A DNA stretch of 64,000 nucleotides from Fluviicola sp. (GTDB lineage Bacteria; Bacteroidota; Bacteroidia; Flavobacteriales_D; Crocinitomicaceae). This document shows, one piece after another, positions 53,577 to 63,603 of this stretch. Made by a program: the position numbers and the translations under genes. The DNA is taken from the NCBI GenBank assembly GCA_002734065.2, contig NVXU02000028.1:1-64000 (forward strand), written 5' to 3'. Under the pieces are notes generated by a model, which saw only the letters and a list, made by a program, of their open reading frames with translations, did no database searches and had not been told where the DNA came from. Positions within the stretch are counted from its first letter, which is position 1; each line of letters opens with the position of its first letter.

Positions 53577-54845
53577 ATGAACATTCAACAAAAAGATAAA
53601 AATCACGTTTGGCATCCCTTTACACAACATCATACGGCTAAAAATCACCTTGAAATCATCAAAGCGTACGGTGTTTATTTAGAAGATGCTTCGGGAAAGA
53701 AATACATTGATGCGAATTCTTCGTGGTGGGTAAATACGCATGGTCATGGGCATCCGCACATTGCAAAAGCAATCAATGAACAATTCACGACCATGGATCA
53801 CATTGTTTTTGCAGGTGTTACACATCCAAAAGCGGTGGAGTTGGCAGACAGAATAACGTCCATTCTCCCCGACCATTTAGAAAAGGTCTTTTTCTCGGAT
53901 AACGGTTCAACAGCTGTGGAAGTTGCGATCAAAATGGTGATGCAATATTTTTACAACAAAGGAGAAAAAAAGAATCGTTTTTTAGCAATGAACGGTTCCT
54001 ATCATGGCGATACTTTTGGAGCAATGTCGGTAGGTCAGCGAGGTTATTTTAACAAGCCTTTTGAACCTTTTTTCTTCGATGTCGATACCATTGATTTCCC
54101 GAATGGAGAGAATGAACAAGCCATTTTGGAGAATGCAAAAGGACTTTTCGCAACGAAAGAATTTGCAGGGTTAATCATAGAACCTCTCGTTCAAGGTGCC
54201 GCAGGAATGAGGATGTATTCTGCAGAATTTTTGGATCAGTTGACCGCTTTGGCTCAAGAAAATGATGTTTTAGTGATTTTTGATGAGGTAATGACAGGTT
54301 TTGGAAGAACGGGCAAGATGTTCTCTCTGGATTTTTGCCAAAACAAACCAGATTTAGTCGCACTTTCCAAAGGTTTAACCGCAGGAGTGATGGCTTTGGG
54401 TTTAACGATTGCCTCCAACAAAATTTACGACGCTTTTCTTTCTGACGATATCGGAAAAGCGCTGTTGCACGGACATTCTTTTACCGCAAATCCGATTGCA
54501 TGTGCCGTTGCATGTGCCAACCTCGATATTTTTGAAGAAAAGAAAACATGGCAAAGAATCAATGACATCATTGCATGGAATGAAGATTTCGCAAAGCAAC
54601 TTGCTCAATTGGATAATGTAGAAAACATTCGTCAGCAAGGAACAATCATCGCTTTTGAGGTGAAAACAGGGGAGGAGAACAGCTATTTTTCTGATGTTAA
54701 AACCAAAGCTTATGATTTCTTTCTGGAGAATGGGATTTTGTTGAGACCACTCGGAAACACGATTTTTGTGAATGCACCGTATGTGATAGAAGAGGAAGAG
54801 TATGGGGAAATTACGGGGAGTATTCTTAACTTCTTAACTTCTTAA
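53577..54845 (+). CDS. bioA: Adenosylmethionine-8-amino-7-oxononanoate aminotransferase
   Basis: The 422-residue class III aminotransferase starts MNIQQKDKNHVWHPFTQH. It has SSWWVNTHGHGHP, the NGSYHGDTFGAMSVG segment, IFDEVMTGFGRTG and PLP lysine in ALSKGLTAG (about 265). HPF and WW residues near the N terminus are BioA-specific. It makes DAPA from KAPA using SAM. With bioD it forms a two-gene biotin unit; bioB and bioF are not in the window. Confidence 0.93.
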   Translation: MNIQQKDKNHVWHPFTQHHTAKNHLEIIKAYGVYLEDASGKKYIDANSSWWVNTHGHGHPHIAKAINEQFTTMDHIVFAGVTHPKAVELADRITSILPDHLEKVFFSDNGSTAVEVAIKMVMQYFYNKGEKKNRFLAMNGSYHGDTFGAMSVGQRGYFNKPFEPFFFDVDTIDFPNGENEQAILENAKGLFATKEFAGLIIEPLVQGAAGMRMYSAEFLDQLTALAQENDVLVIFDEVMTGFGRTGKMFSLDFCQNKPDLVALSKGLTAGVMALGLTIASNKIYDAFLSDDIGKALLHGHSFTANPIACAVACANLDIFEEKKTWQRINDIIAWNEDFAKQLAQLDNVENIRQQGTIIAFEVKTGEENSYFSDVKTKAYDFFLENGILLRPLGNTIFVNAPYVIEEEEYGEITGSILNFLTS

Positions 54846-54912
54846 CTACTTAACTCCTTTTTTATATTGCACAGAGAAGCACAGAGAAGGCGCAGAGGTT
54901 CACAGAGTAAGT
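54826..54912. repeat. TTAACTTC repeats and CAGAGAAG repeats after bioA
   Basis: Four TTCTTAAC-like units overlap the end of bioA (about 54824-54853). CACAGAGAAGCACAGAGAAG and GCGCAGAGGTTCACAGAG (54868-54905) are inverted relative to 44915-44952. Confidence 0.6.
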
Positions 54913-54969
54913 ATCGTAAAACGAAAAACTTTTGAAGATTCATTCTTAACTACTCATCTACTTAATTCC

Positions 54970-55698
54970 TTATTTTACAATACAAAACGTATTCAACTTC
55001 CCTTTTCCTTGTGTCAACTTTCCATTCGCATAAGAATAAAACTCATAACCAAACGGCTTTAAAAATGCAATAACTTCCTCAGAAATTGCTTCTATCAACA
55101 AGATTGGTTTATACTTCTCAATGGTAGATTTCCCACCTTCCAAAACTTCGAGTTCAAACCCTTGCACATCTATCTTAACGAATGCAGGCTTGAGGTTCAG
55201 TGAGTCCATTGATTTTGTTTTACACGCAACTTCTTTAACGGTTAATTTCTTTTCTTGGTAGTTCCAAAGACGTGTTCTTAGCCAATTTGCCGCGTCATCA
55301 TAGTTGAAAGAGGACAGACCGTCAAACATCCATTTTCGGTAAAAGGGAACGAATAATTTTAGTTCTTCTTCTTTCTTGCCCAATCCAAAATTATGAACGG
55401 TGACTCTGTCATTTTTACGGAATTTTGCTTCTAATTTCTCGAAAATAAGCCCGTTGGGTTCAAAACCAATGATTTTGTTGCTGAGATTTTTTGCCAATAA
55501 AATAGATGCGATTGCCTCTCCTCGGTTAGAACCGACATCAACAAGGACGTCATCTTTATCAAAATTGAACAATTTCAACGCGTTAAAATCATTCTCATGA
55601 GGTGTTTTACTTACTCTCATTCTGCAGAATTTCAACGAAAAACGCAAATCATGCAATGACGGAAAAAACGTTTGTATGGATCGGAAAAAATTCTTCAT
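54970..55698 (-). CDS. FkbM-family methyltransferase
   Basis: This 242-residue protein has the SAM-binding VLVDVGSNRGEAIASI (about 54-70), the IIGFEPNGLIFEKLE segment and VKIDVQGFELEVLEGG (about 172-188), typical of FkbM. It would O-methylate a sugar or similar small acceptor. It stands alone, with no polysaccharide genes adjacent. Confidence 0.85.
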   Translation of the reverse strand: MKNFFRSIQTFFPSLHDLRFSLKFCRMRVSKTPHENDFNALKLFNFDKDDVLVDVGSNRGEAIASILLAKNLSNKIIGFEPNGLIFEKLEAKFRKNDRVTVHNFGLGKKEEELKLFVPFYRKWMFDGLSSFNYDDAANWLRTRLWNYQEKKLTVKEVACKTKSMDSLNLKPAFVKIDVQGFELEVLEGGKSTIEKYKPILLIEAISEEVIAFLKPFGYEFYSYANGKLTQGKGKLNTFCIVK

Positions 55699-55892
55699 TA
55701 AAATTATTAGTCTTTGTTCTTGGCGTGCAAAGATAATTTATTAAATGAAGAATGAAATATGAAGAATGAATATTTCGATAAACTCAATGCAAGAAATTAA
55801 GAATGATTTCCTATTCTTGCTTCGCGCCTCTATTCTAGCAGAACTAATGGGCAATAAGAAGAATTATAATTACAGAATAAAGACTTCTGCGA

Positions 55893-57020
55893 TTATTTCT
55901 TTACAATTTTTTTACTTTCACCCCCAACTTTAAGAATGTATATTCCGCTAACTAAACTTTCAGTGTCTAAATAAATAAGATTGTTTTGGTGAATCAATTT
56001 GACTGGATGCTGATTTCCTAGGACATCAAATAGTGTAATTTTTTCTCGTTCTCCATTTGCTATTGTCAGTGTTTTGTCAAATGGATTGGGGAATACGCGA
56101 ACTTGACTTCCAGTGTTGCAATCCGAAGAATGTGTTACTAAATTTTCTCGTTCTCCATTAAAATCAGTCTGTGACAAACGATAGTAGTTGGTCTCAAATT
56201 TTCTATCTTTCTTTATTTTTTCAGAATAGAATACTCTGTCTTGCGAGCTTCCTTGACCGTTTACTATTTTTTCTTGATGCCAATTAATTCCGTCTTCAGA
56301 ACTTTCAACTGTAAAGTAATCATTATTTTCTTCTGAATCTGTCACCCAGCTCAATGTGACAAACTCATCATCACAATCCAATGTTGATGAACTAAGTGTC
56401 ACAGGTAGCGGATAAGCTCCACAAGTAGTATTGTTAATTTGCAAGTTAAACCTTCTGTTTGTACTTATAGTCATGGCGTTTGCCCACGACGAACCCCATC
56501 CTAATTTTCCAGGGAAAACACCTGGAGGAGATGCATTCGTTCTGTCAAACCAGGGCTCATCCCATGTATTGTCAACACCGCCTCTATGTTCAAATAAAAC
56601 TTCTAATTGATCTATACCGTTGTAATTAAAGGAGGGAGCAACGTTGAAATTGTACGTATAAACTCCAGGGCCATTGAACGTAAAGTTACCGCTATATACT
56701 TCGGTAAAACCTGCTGTTCCAGGATAACCAGGGCTTGACGCATAATTATCAACAGCTGTATTTCGCACCCAGATTCTGCAATTTGTATAGGTGTAAGTAC
56801 TACAACCATTACACGCATCATTATCTAGCCGAAAAGAGATAAATGTTAAAGTTTGTGCTCCTCCCATTTGTATAGGCAAGTACAATCCGGCAGACCAACT
56901 ATAAGGATTCCAATCATCAGTTGTTTCAATGGGGAATTCAGGTGTATTTAACGGACAATTAACTTGCGCAATACTTTGATTAAGAATTAGAAGGCTAAAA
57001 ATAATGATAAAGTGTTTCAT
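55893..57020 (-). CDS. T9SS-secreted adhesin-like protein
   Basis: The 375-residue protein has a signal peptide (to about 18, SIAQ). A first module with many Tyr, Asn and paired cysteines (DACNGCSTY) follows, then a segment like a fibronectin/immunoglobulin strand (LDCDDEFVTLSWVTDSEEN with ENNDYFTVESSEDG). It ends in a Por sorting domain from VRVFPNPFDKTLTI to KKIVKK. It is exported by the type IX system. Ligands are unknown. Confidence 0.82.
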   Translation of the reverse strand: MKHFIIIFSLLILNQSIAQVNCPLNTPEFPIETTDDWNPYSWSAGLYLPIQMGGAQTLTFISFRLDNDACNGCSTYTYTNCRIWVRNTAVDNYASSPGYPGTAGFTEVYSGNFTFNGPGVYTYNFNVAPSFNYNGIDQLEVLFEHRGGVDNTWDEPWFDRTNASPPGVFPGKLGWGSSWANAMTISTNRRFNLQINNTTCGAYPLPVTLSSSTLDCDDEFVTLSWVTDSEENNDYFTVESSEDGINWHQEKIVNGQGSSQDRVFYSEKIKKDRKFETNYYRLSQTDFNGERENLVTHSSDCNTGSQVRVFPNPFDKTLTIANGEREKITLFDVLGNQHPVKLIHQNNLIYLDTESLVSGIYILKVGGESKKIVKK

Positions 57021-57122
57021 CTGAGTAGGATATTTTTTTACACCTTAAAATTACAATTTTATTTTGACTAAACCGTTATAATTGTGATGAATAGCAAGTA
57101 TTCTTGATAATTGGTTGATTTC

Positions 57123-58301
57123 TTATTTCCCAATCGCCTCTCGAATAATCGCGCACGCTTTTCTTACCTCTTCTTCTGTAATATTTAAAGGTGGTGAAAG
57201 CCTAAAACTAGTAGGATGCGACAAGAACCAAAAAGCAATCAATCCTTTTTCTAAGCATTTTTTCACGACTTTTTCTACACGTTCAAATGATGCCATATCA
57301 AAGGCGAAGAGCATTCCGATTCTGCGAATTTCCAAAATTTCATCTTCTTTAGACAATTCAGATTCTATGATTGCTCCCAAACGTTCAACTTCTTTAAAAT
57401 CAATTTCTGTTGTCAAAACTTCAAGACAAGCATTGGCTGCTGCGCAAATTACGGGATGTCCTCCGAAGGTTGTGATATGACCTAACATTGGTTCGAAGGT
57501 GAACTGATGTAAATTCTCTCGCGAAGAAACCAAAGCACCAATTGGCATGCCTCCACCGAGAGCTTTTCCTAAGGTTAAGATATCAGGAATGACGTTAAAA
57601 TGCTCAAAAGCGAACAGTTTTCCAGTTCGTCCCATACCGCATTGAATTTCATCAAAAATAAGCAATGCTCCCACTTCTGAGCATCTTTTTCGGAGGGCTA
57701 TTAAGAACTCTTTACTGGGTATTCTAACACCTGCGTCGCCCTGTATCGTTTCTACAATAACGCCTGCAGACTTGTCAGTGATTCTCTGTAAGTCAGCAAT
57801 TGAATTGAATTCTAAGAACTGAATATTGGGGAGCAAAGGTCGATAAGCTTGCTTTTTTTCTTCGTTTCCAGAGACTGACATCGAGCCTTGTGTGCTGCCG
57901 TGATAAGAACCTCGAAAAGAAATGAGTTCTGACCTTCCAGTCATGCGTTTTACTAATTTCAAAGCAGCTTCATTTGCTTCCGTGCCTGAATTGACCGTGT
58001 AAACGGTGTTCAATTTCTCCGGAAGCAAAGAAGCCAATCTCTTTGAAAAGGCAAGCTGTGCATCTTGGATAAATTCTCCATAAACCATGACATGCAGATG
58101 CTTGTCAATTTGCTTTTTGAGTGCTGCAACAACTTTTGGGTGATTGTGACCGATGTTATTGACTGCAACCCCTGCAATCATATCCAAATAAGATTTTTCA
58201 TTCTTGTCATAGATATAAACTCCCTCTGCTCGCTCAACCTCTATAAGATAGGGCGATTGATTGGTCTGTCCTTGATAAGATAAAAAATCTTTTTTGCTCA
58301 T
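57123..58301 (-). CDS. Class III (acetylornithine/ornithine-type) aminotransferase
   Basis: The 392-residue protein has GVAVNNIGHNHPKVVAALKK, NSGTEANEAALKLVKR, FRGSYHGSTQG, IFDEIQCGMGRTG and the PLP lysine in LTLGKALGGGMP (about 245). It belongs to the argD/rocD group; which substrate it uses cannot be read. It is the last gene of the long minus-strand block that starts with transketolase, four bases after the Spy-like gene. Confidence 0.88.
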   Translation of the reverse strand: MSKKDFLSYQGQTNQSPYLIEVERAEGVYIYDKNEKSYLDMIAGVAVNNIGHNHPKVVAALKKQIDKHLHVMVYGEFIQDAQLAFSKRLASLLPEKLNTVYTVNSGTEANEAALKLVKRMTGRSELISFRGSYHGSTQGSMSVSGNEEKKQAYRPLLPNIQFLEFNSIADLQRITDKSAGVIVETIQGDAGVRIPSKEFLIALRKRCSEVGALLIFDEIQCGMGRTGKLFAFEHFNVIPDILTLGKALGGGMPIGALVSSRENLHQFTFEPMLGHITTFGGHPVICAAANACLEVLTTEIDFKEVERLGAIIESELSKEDEILEIRRIGMLFAFDMASFERVEKVVKKCLEKGLIAFWFLSHPTSFRLSPPLNITEEEVRKACAIIREAIGK

Positions 58302-58305
58302 TGTT

Positions 58306-58836
58306 TTATTCTGGACGCTCTTGTCTTTCTGGACGTTCCGGCCTTTCAGGGCGTTCTGGTCTTTCTGGACGTTCAGCGCGGTTCATTCTGTTCAGTAATT
58401 CTCTTTTGAATCGCTGCTCCAAACTTAACAATTTAACGGCTTTCTTGTAGCCAATTACGTCAGCAATTTTCGATATGTACTCTTTTTTGATGGCAAGCTC
58501 TTTTGCTTCACTATCAAATATGGCGGTAGATTTTGATTTGAAATCAGCGTCAGAATAAGTCTCGTAGTTGGCTTTTAAATCTTTTGCTGTTTCTCTTTGC
58601 GCTTTTTTCTCTGCCTTAATTTTCTTAGACATTTCGTTGTAAACCGGCCAGAATTTTTGTGCTTCTTCAGAAGATAAATCCAATTCATTCGTAATGAATC
58701 CAATTTTCATCTTTTCAATTTTCTCGTGCTGAGCCTGTTTATTTCCTTTCCCTTTGGGTTGTGCAAGAACATTTCCTGCAAAAAAGAGTGTGACTACTAA
58801 AAACGGAATTGTTTTAATTAAATTTAATCTTTTCAT
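58306..58836 (-). CDS. Spy/CpxP-like periplasmic protein with a PER-repeat tail
   Basis: This 176-residue protein has a signal peptide (to about 25, VLAQ). It then has a helical LTxxQ-like body (LDLSSEEAQKFWPVYNEM and LLSLEQRFKRELLNRM). The tail has five to six repeats of Pro-Glu-Arg (RPERPE, residues 155-176). The tail is charged and probably extended. It follows the ECF sigma and anti-sigma-like genes by 10 bases, and resembles the sensors that modulate such systems. Metal or misfolded-protein sensing is inferred. Confidence 0.75.
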   Translation of the reverse strand: MKRLNLIKTIPFLVVTLFFAGNVLAQPKGKGNKQAQHEKIEKMKIGFITNELDLSSEEAQKFWPVYNEMSKKIKAEKKAQRETAKDLKANYETYSDADFKSKSTAIFDSEAKELAIKKEYISKIADVIGYKKAVKLLSLEQRFKRELLNRMNRAERPERPERPERPERPERQERPE

Positions 58837-58846
58837 GGTGTTTGTT

Positions 58847-59338
58847 TTAAATGTATAATTCGTCTTCTAAATCTTCGATATCAATTTCTTCTAATTCCAA
58901 GTAGTCTAGGATATCATCTAGATCTACTTCCTCGAGTTCTTTTATGGGGTCAGTATCACTGCTTGGAGATTCTACAATAATATCTGTTTTGCTTTCTTCA
59001 ACACTTTCTTCGCTTACAAATTCTGAGAGAAGGTAGGTGTCAAATTCATCGATGTTGGCATCAATGTATGTTCTGATTTCTTCAGTAGAAATATCGTTCA
59101 TTGCTAAAAGAGTCACTGGTCCTTCGGTTGATTTTACATTCAATAATAATATGAATACAATGGATGCAGCGGTCGCAACGAGCCATACCACGGGCTTCTT
59201 GTAGAAGGGAGTGATTCTTTTTTTAGCCATTGATTCTTGTAGAATGACATTCTTAGCCAATTGCTCAAAATAGGAAGCGTCTGGAGAATTACCTTTCTGC
59301 GGGTTTAAAAAATCAACGATATTTTTATCTTCTTTCAT
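58847..59338 (-). CDS. Single-span anti-sigma-like membrane protein
   Basis: The 163-residue protein has a cytoplasmic N-terminal part (about 1-47), one membrane helix (WLVATAASIVFILLLNV, about 50-66), and a very acidic periplasmic C-terminal half full of Glu and Asp. It lacks a clear zinc-binding HxxxCxxC motif. It lies 25 bases after the ECF sigma gene, the usual place for an anti-sigma factor; that role is inferred from position and topology. Confidence 0.65.
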   Translation of the reverse strand: MKEDKNIVDFLNPQKGNSPDASYFEQLAKNVILQESMAKKRITPFYKKPVVWLVATAASIVFILLLNVKSTEGPVTLLAMNDISTEEIRTYIDANIDEFDTYLLSEFVSEESVEESKTDIIVESPSSDTDPIKELEEVDLDDILDYLELEEIDIEDLEDELYI

Positions 59339-59363
59339 CTGTTAGTTTAGATTGGTGAGAACC

Positions 59364-59927
59364 TCAATGGTTTAATCGTGTGAGAATAAATTTTTCGATT
59401 TTTTGCTTGGCATGATGAAAATTGGCTTTCAGAGCGCCTTCACTGGTGTTGAGTTTTTGTGAAATTTCTTTGTATTTCAAATCTTCAAAGTATTTCAACT
59501 GAAAAACGGCGGCTTGTTTTTCTGGCAAGGTTGCAATGGCTTCTTGAAGAATATTGGAGATTAATTCTGGCGTTGTTGCATCCAAGACATCGTGCCCAGC
59601 GAGAATTTCTAATAGTGGAGCGTCAATGTCAACGCCAGTTCTGCGTTTTTCTTTCTCCAGAAAATTCAGACTTTCATTTCTTGCGATACGGTACATCCAA
59701 GTATATAATGCAGCATCGCCTTTAAACGTGGAGAGGTTCTGGAAGACTTTGACAAATACGTTTTGCAGAATGTCATTGGTCCACTCGTGGTTTTTTGCCA
59801 ATGCTCTAATTTGATTGTAAAGAATAGGGCCATAATGCGTTACTATTTGAGTAAACGCATCATTAGAAGCACTACCACCTTGATTGAATAATTTGATTAT
59901 CGCTTTGTCATCAAGGTGTTTTATCAT
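59364..59927 (-). CDS. ECF RNA polymerase sigma factor
   Basis: This 187-residue protein has sigma region 2 (WTNDILQNVFVKVFQNLSTF, WMYRIARNESLNFLEKEKRR) and region 4 (LPEKQAAVFQLKYFEDLKYKEISQ with LNTSEGALKANFHHAKQKI). It starts four bases after the transketolase stop, so its expression may be tied to that operon. It likely controls an envelope-stress regulon with the two downstream genes. Confidence 0.9.
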   Translation of the reverse strand: MIKHLDDKAIIKLFNQGGSASNDAFTQIVTHYGPILYNQIRALAKNHEWTNDILQNVFVKVFQNLSTFKGDAALYTWMYRIARNESLNFLEKEKRRTGVDIDAPLLEILAGHDVLDATTPELISNILQEAIATLPEKQAAVFQLKYFEDLKYKEISQKLNTSEGALKANFHHAKQKIEKFILTRLNH

Positions 59928-59930
59928 TGG

Positions 59931-60890
59931 CTATTTTCTTTGTATTACTTTCTTTGCCGCTTTAATTACATCGGGTGTATCAATGTTGTATTTCGCCAAA
60001 AGTTCATCCGGCGTTCCACTTTCTCCAAAAGAATCATTCACAGCAACGAATTCTTGTGGTGTTGGGTTGTTTTTTGCTAAAACTCTTGCAATTGATTCTC
60101 CCAAACCACCGTTGTACATGTGTTCTTCTGCAGTAACAACACAACCTGTTTTGGCTACAGAAGATAAGACAGCTTGTTCGTCCAAAGGTTTAATCGTATG
60201 CATATTGATAACCTCCGCAGAGATACCTTCTTTCTCTAATTCTTGCGCTGCTTCAATGGCTTTCCAAACCAAATGACCGCAAGCAATGATGGTAACATCT
60301 GTTCCCTCGGTGATAATATCGGCTTTACCAATTGTAAATTTTGCATCAGGTTTCACAAAAATAGGCACAGATGGTCGCCCAAAACGCAAATAAACAGGAC
60401 CTTCATGTTCTGCAACAGCAATTGTTGCTTGTTTTGTCTGGTTAAAATCACACGGAACGATAACTGTCATGTTCGGAAGCATCTTCATCATTCCGATATC
60501 TTCGAGGACTTGGTGAGTTGCTCCATCTTCTCCCAAAGTTAATCCAGCATGCGATGCAGCAATTTTCACATTCTTTTTAGAATAAGCAACGGACTGTCGG
60601 ATTTGGTCGTAAACTCTGGAGGTAGAGAAGTTTGCAAAGGTTCCAGTAAAGGGAATTTTGCCACCAACAGTCATTCCTGCTGCCATGCAAATCATGTTTG
60701 CTTCTGCAATTCCAACTTGAAAAAATCGTTCGGAAAATTCATTCTCAAAAGCATTCATTTTTAGCGAGCCTGTTAAATCGGCACATAGCGCAACTACATC
60801 TTTGTTTCGTTTTCCGGCCTCCAATAAACCTTCGCCAAATCCTGATCTTGTGTCTTTCTTTCCTAATACTTCGATTTCTGATGCTTTCAT
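59931..60890 (-). CDS. Transketolase, C-terminal half
   Basis: The 319-residue protein has a pyrimidine-binding domain ([54 protein letters not shown]) and a transketolase C domain from about 190. It pairs with the N half to form the enzyme. The gene starts inside the VWA gene by a four-base overlap. Split transketolases are common in Bacteroidota. Confidence 0.9.
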   Translation of the reverse strand: MKASEIEVLGKKDTRSGFGEGLLEAGKRNKDVVALCADLTGSLKMNAFENEFSERFFQVGIAEANMICMAAGMTVGGKIPFTGTFANFSTSRVYDQIRQSVAYSKKNVKIAASHAGLTLGEDGATHQVLEDIGMMKMLPNMTVIVPCDFNQTKQATIAVAEHEGPVYLRFGRPSVPIFVKPDAKFTIGKADIITEGTDVTIIACGHLVWKAIEAAQELEKEGISAEVINMHTIKPLDEQAVLSSVAKTGCVVTAEEHMYNGGLGESIARVLAKNNPTPQEFVAVNDSFGESGTPDELLAKYNIDTPDVIKAAKKVIQRK

Positions 60891-62239
60891 AATTTTAAAG
60901 ATGTCGTTTTGTTTGAATTAATTCTAAATTTTCGTTCCATTGTGTATGTGGAAGATTTTAATTTTTTCTGTCGATAGACAATGGTATATTGACCCGGTTG
61001 CAATGACCAAGAACCACTTCTTGATGCGTCTTTTAAATTACAGACCCAATCCAATGTTCCGTTATAATTTTCTACGAAGATTTGCCCAACAATTCCACTT
61101 CCTGTAGAATATTTCATCACGCCAGGAGCTTTTATATCAATGTAGGAAGTTGTACTTTGATTGACGTCAAGCGTTACGTAAATTCTTGGCAAGGTCAGAA
61201 TTTCAACAGAATAGGTCCCGACAATGTACTTGTCCGAAGAACCTATTTTTTGTGTATTCAATGTTTTTGAACTGTCTTCTTGAGAAATTCTCATTTCAAT
61301 TTGGTAAGGGCGACTTGCGTTTGTGAACCTCGCTTTTAGATAACCTTGCGGACAGTCAGCAACGATTGTATTGTGTGTGTTTTTGATAATTTTAATGCCT
61401 TTTAATTCAACTTTTGGCGTTGTATTGACTACTAAATCATACTCAAAAGCAGGATCGAGAATTAGCGTGTCGGGATTACCGTATTTGTTAATGGTGTGCG
61501 TAAAAGTGTATTTCAATTCTGTTGTTCCTGCTTTGTAAAGAAACATAGTAACATTTGTTTCTGAAGGAGAAGCATTGATGTCGTTGAGGTTTATTTGTGT
61601 AGTTGTATTTAGCAATGCTTTGGAAATAACATTCTGCAAAACCTTAGCGAAAGCATCCCTTGTTTCGGCGTCAGAATAACTACCAATGCATTTGAATTTC
61701 TCCAAATAAGAGAGATCCATTCCTAATCCAATAACGAATGGCGTAACTTTCACACCTTTATCGTGTAATTTCTTTGCAATAACACATGGGTCATTATCAC
61801 ACGCTTCTAATCCGTCAGTGATCAGAATGATAATGTTACGCGATGTATTGTCTGGGAAGTCTCCAGCCGCTGCTTCTAAAGAACGAGCAATAGGAGTTGT
61901 TCCTTTCGCATAAATGGACTTAATTCGCGCTTTTACTTGGTGAAAATTATCTTTTCCAAACGGAACTTCGAGTTTTGTATCGTTACAGTCTTGAAAGGTC
62001 GCTGTAATGGGTGATTGATGACCGTAAACGCGCAGCGCAATTTCTAGGTTGGGAACATCGTGCAAATCATTGACTGTTTTTGCGAGCAATTCTTTTGCCG
62101 CTTCAATTCTTGTTTGATCGCCCCATCGTGCATTCATACTATTCGACGCGTCGAGGATAAAAAGTATCCTCGTTAATTCTTCTTGTCCGTAACTAAACGA
62201 AGCGAAGAATAAGGTCGATATAAGTAAGAAATTTTTCAA
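60887..62239 (-). CDS. Secreted von Willebrand factor A-domain protein
   Basis: The 450-residue protein has a signal peptide (to about 18). Its VWA domain (about 22-215) has a MIDAS DASNS (D30), the TTPIARSL threonine and ITDGLEACD aspartate loop. The C-terminal beta-rich half contains repeat-like segments such as [11 protein letters not shown] and KYTVEIL-type strands, and no T9SS tail. It binds Mg-dependent protein partners in the periplasm. It is sandwiched between the transketolase halves with no gap before and a four-base overlap after. Confidence 0.85.
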   Translation of the reverse strand: MKNFLLISTLFFASFSYGQEELTRILFILDASNSMNARWGDQTRIEAAKELLAKTVNDLHDVPNLEIALRVYGHQSPITATFQDCNDTKLEVPFGKDNFHQVKARIKSIYAKGTTPIARSLEAAAGDFPDNTSRNIIILITDGLEACDNDPCVIAKKLHDKGVKVTPFVIGLGMDLSYLEKFKCIGSYSDAETRDAFAKVLQNVISKALLNTTTQINLNDINASPSETNVTMFLYKAGTTELKYTFTHTINKYGNPDTLILDPAFEYDLVVNTTPKVELKGIKIIKNTHNTIVADCPQGYLKARFTNASRPYQIEMRISQEDSSKTLNTQKIGSSDKYIVGTYSVEILTLPRIYVTLDVNQSTTSYIDIKAPGVMKYSTGSGIVGQIFVENYNGTLDWVCNLKDASRSGSWSLQPGQYTIVYRQKKLKSSTYTMERKFRINSNKTTSLKL

Positions 62240-63082
62240 TTAATAATCTCCCATTGTTTCTTCTATTTGACTTAGAGCATCTGCTAATTGTTCTGCATTC
62301 GGCGTGCTTCCATGCCACTTATGCGTCCCCATCATATAGTCAACTCCTTGTCCCATTTCTGTCTTCATAACGATCATGATAGGCTTTCCGTTACCAGTTA
62401 ATTTTTTTGCTTGCGCAAAAGTCGCTTTGATTTCATCCATGTTGTGACCATCTAATTCAAGTACTTCCCATCCAAAAGCTTGCCATTTTTGAGAAAGGTC
62501 ACCCATTGGTAGGACATCGTCTAAGTCTCCGTCAATCTGACGCCCGTTATAATCGATTGTTGAAATGAGGTTATCTATTTTATTGGCAGCCGCATAAAGA
62601 GCCGCTTCCCAAATTTGCCCTTCTTGCAATTCACCGTCTCCATGAAGTGTGTAAACGAGTGCATTGTCGCCATTTAATTTCTTTGTTTCTGCCGTTCCTA
62701 TTGCCACTGACAACCCCTGTCCAAGAGAACCTGAAGCCATTCTGATTCCAGGTAAGCCTTTATCAGTAGCTGGATGTCCTTGCAAACGAGAACCTAATTT
62801 TCTCAATGTACTCAATTCTGGCACTGGAAAATAACCTCCTCTTGCCAAAACACTGTACCAAACAGGTGCAATGTGACCGTTAGAAAGGTAAAAGACGTCG
62901 TCATTGATTCCATCCATTGTGAAATTAGCAGGGTCGTGCTTCATTTGGTCGAAATATAAAACCGTCATGAAATCAGTGCAACCAAGAGAACCTCCAGGGT
63001 GTCCTGAACTACATTCACATACCATTCTTAATATATCTCGTCTTACTTGAGATGCAATTCTTTGAAGTTCTTTCGTTTCCAT
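62240..63082 (-). CDS. Transketolase, N-terminal half
   Basis: This 280-residue protein has the TPP-binding motif HGDGELQEGQIWEA (about 150-163) with the SGHPGGSLG loop near the N terminus, LSNGHIAPVWY and MGTHKWHG near the end. It forms the thiamine-diphosphate half of transketolase, transferring two-carbon units in the pentose phosphate pathway. It is the first gene of the block; its stop is followed directly by the VWA gene. Confidence 0.92.
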   Translation of the reverse strand: METKELQRIASQVRRDILRMVCECSSGHPGGSLGCTDFMTVLYFDQMKHDPANFTMDGINDDVFYLSNGHIAPVWYSVLARGGYFPVPELSTLRKLGSRLQGHPATDKGLPGIRMASGSLGQGLSVAIGTAETKKLNGDNALVYTLHGDGELQEGQIWEAALYAAANKIDNLISTIDYNGRQIDGDLDDVLPMGDLSQKWQAFGWEVLELDGHNMDEIKATFAQAKKLTGNGKPIMIVMKTEMGQGVDYMMGTHKWHGSTPNAEQLADALSQIEETMGDY

Positions 63083-63236
63083 TCTAAACCGATTATTGAG
63101 TATAAATTTTATGCTGTAAAATTAATTTTAATTCTTACATTTGCGATTAGAAATCGGAGACTTTTATGCTCATAATGCAACTATTTATGAACAATGGGAG
63201 TCTTAATGATTAAATATACATTTTATTACTTTTTTT

Positions 63237-63599
63237 ATGAAAAATATCCACATCGTAATCGTATCAATACTTCTTTCGAGCTCTCTTTATTCTCAAGAGG
63301 TTGACTCTCGATTATTAAAAAATTACTCCTCTGAAGAATTAAGCGAATTAATTACAACGGATAGTGATAAATACAATATTCTTGTTCTTGCGATAGAGAA
63401 TGGAATAGAAATTTTAGATTTCCCCTCAGAAAAATCAAAAAAAGTAACTCAAGAAATTGAATTGCCAGCAGGTAAATTTTCTTATTTGGACTTAGGGTTG
63501 AAAATAGAGGATTCAAATCAGTATTTTAGAATAAAAGACACTGATAAGATACTCTACGTGAAATCATTTTTTGTATTAAAGAACGAATTAAATAAATAG
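63237..63599 (+). CDS. Secreted small protein of unknown function
   Basis: The 120-residue protein has a signal peptide (to about 19, LYSQ), then alternating helices and beta segments (YNILVLAIENGIEIL, FSYLDLGLKI). I do not recognise it, although small proteins of this composition occur beside T9SS-type secreted proteins. It diverges from the transketolase block by 154 bases and is followed four bases later by the CUB-like gene. Confidence 0.6.
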   Translation: MKNIHIVIVSILLSSSLYSQEVDSRLLKNYSSEELSELITTDSDKYNILVLAIENGIEILDFPSEKSKKVTQEIELPAGKFSYLDLGLKIEDSNQYFRIKDTDKILYVKSFFVLKNELNK

Positions 63600-63603
63600 T
63601 TAC

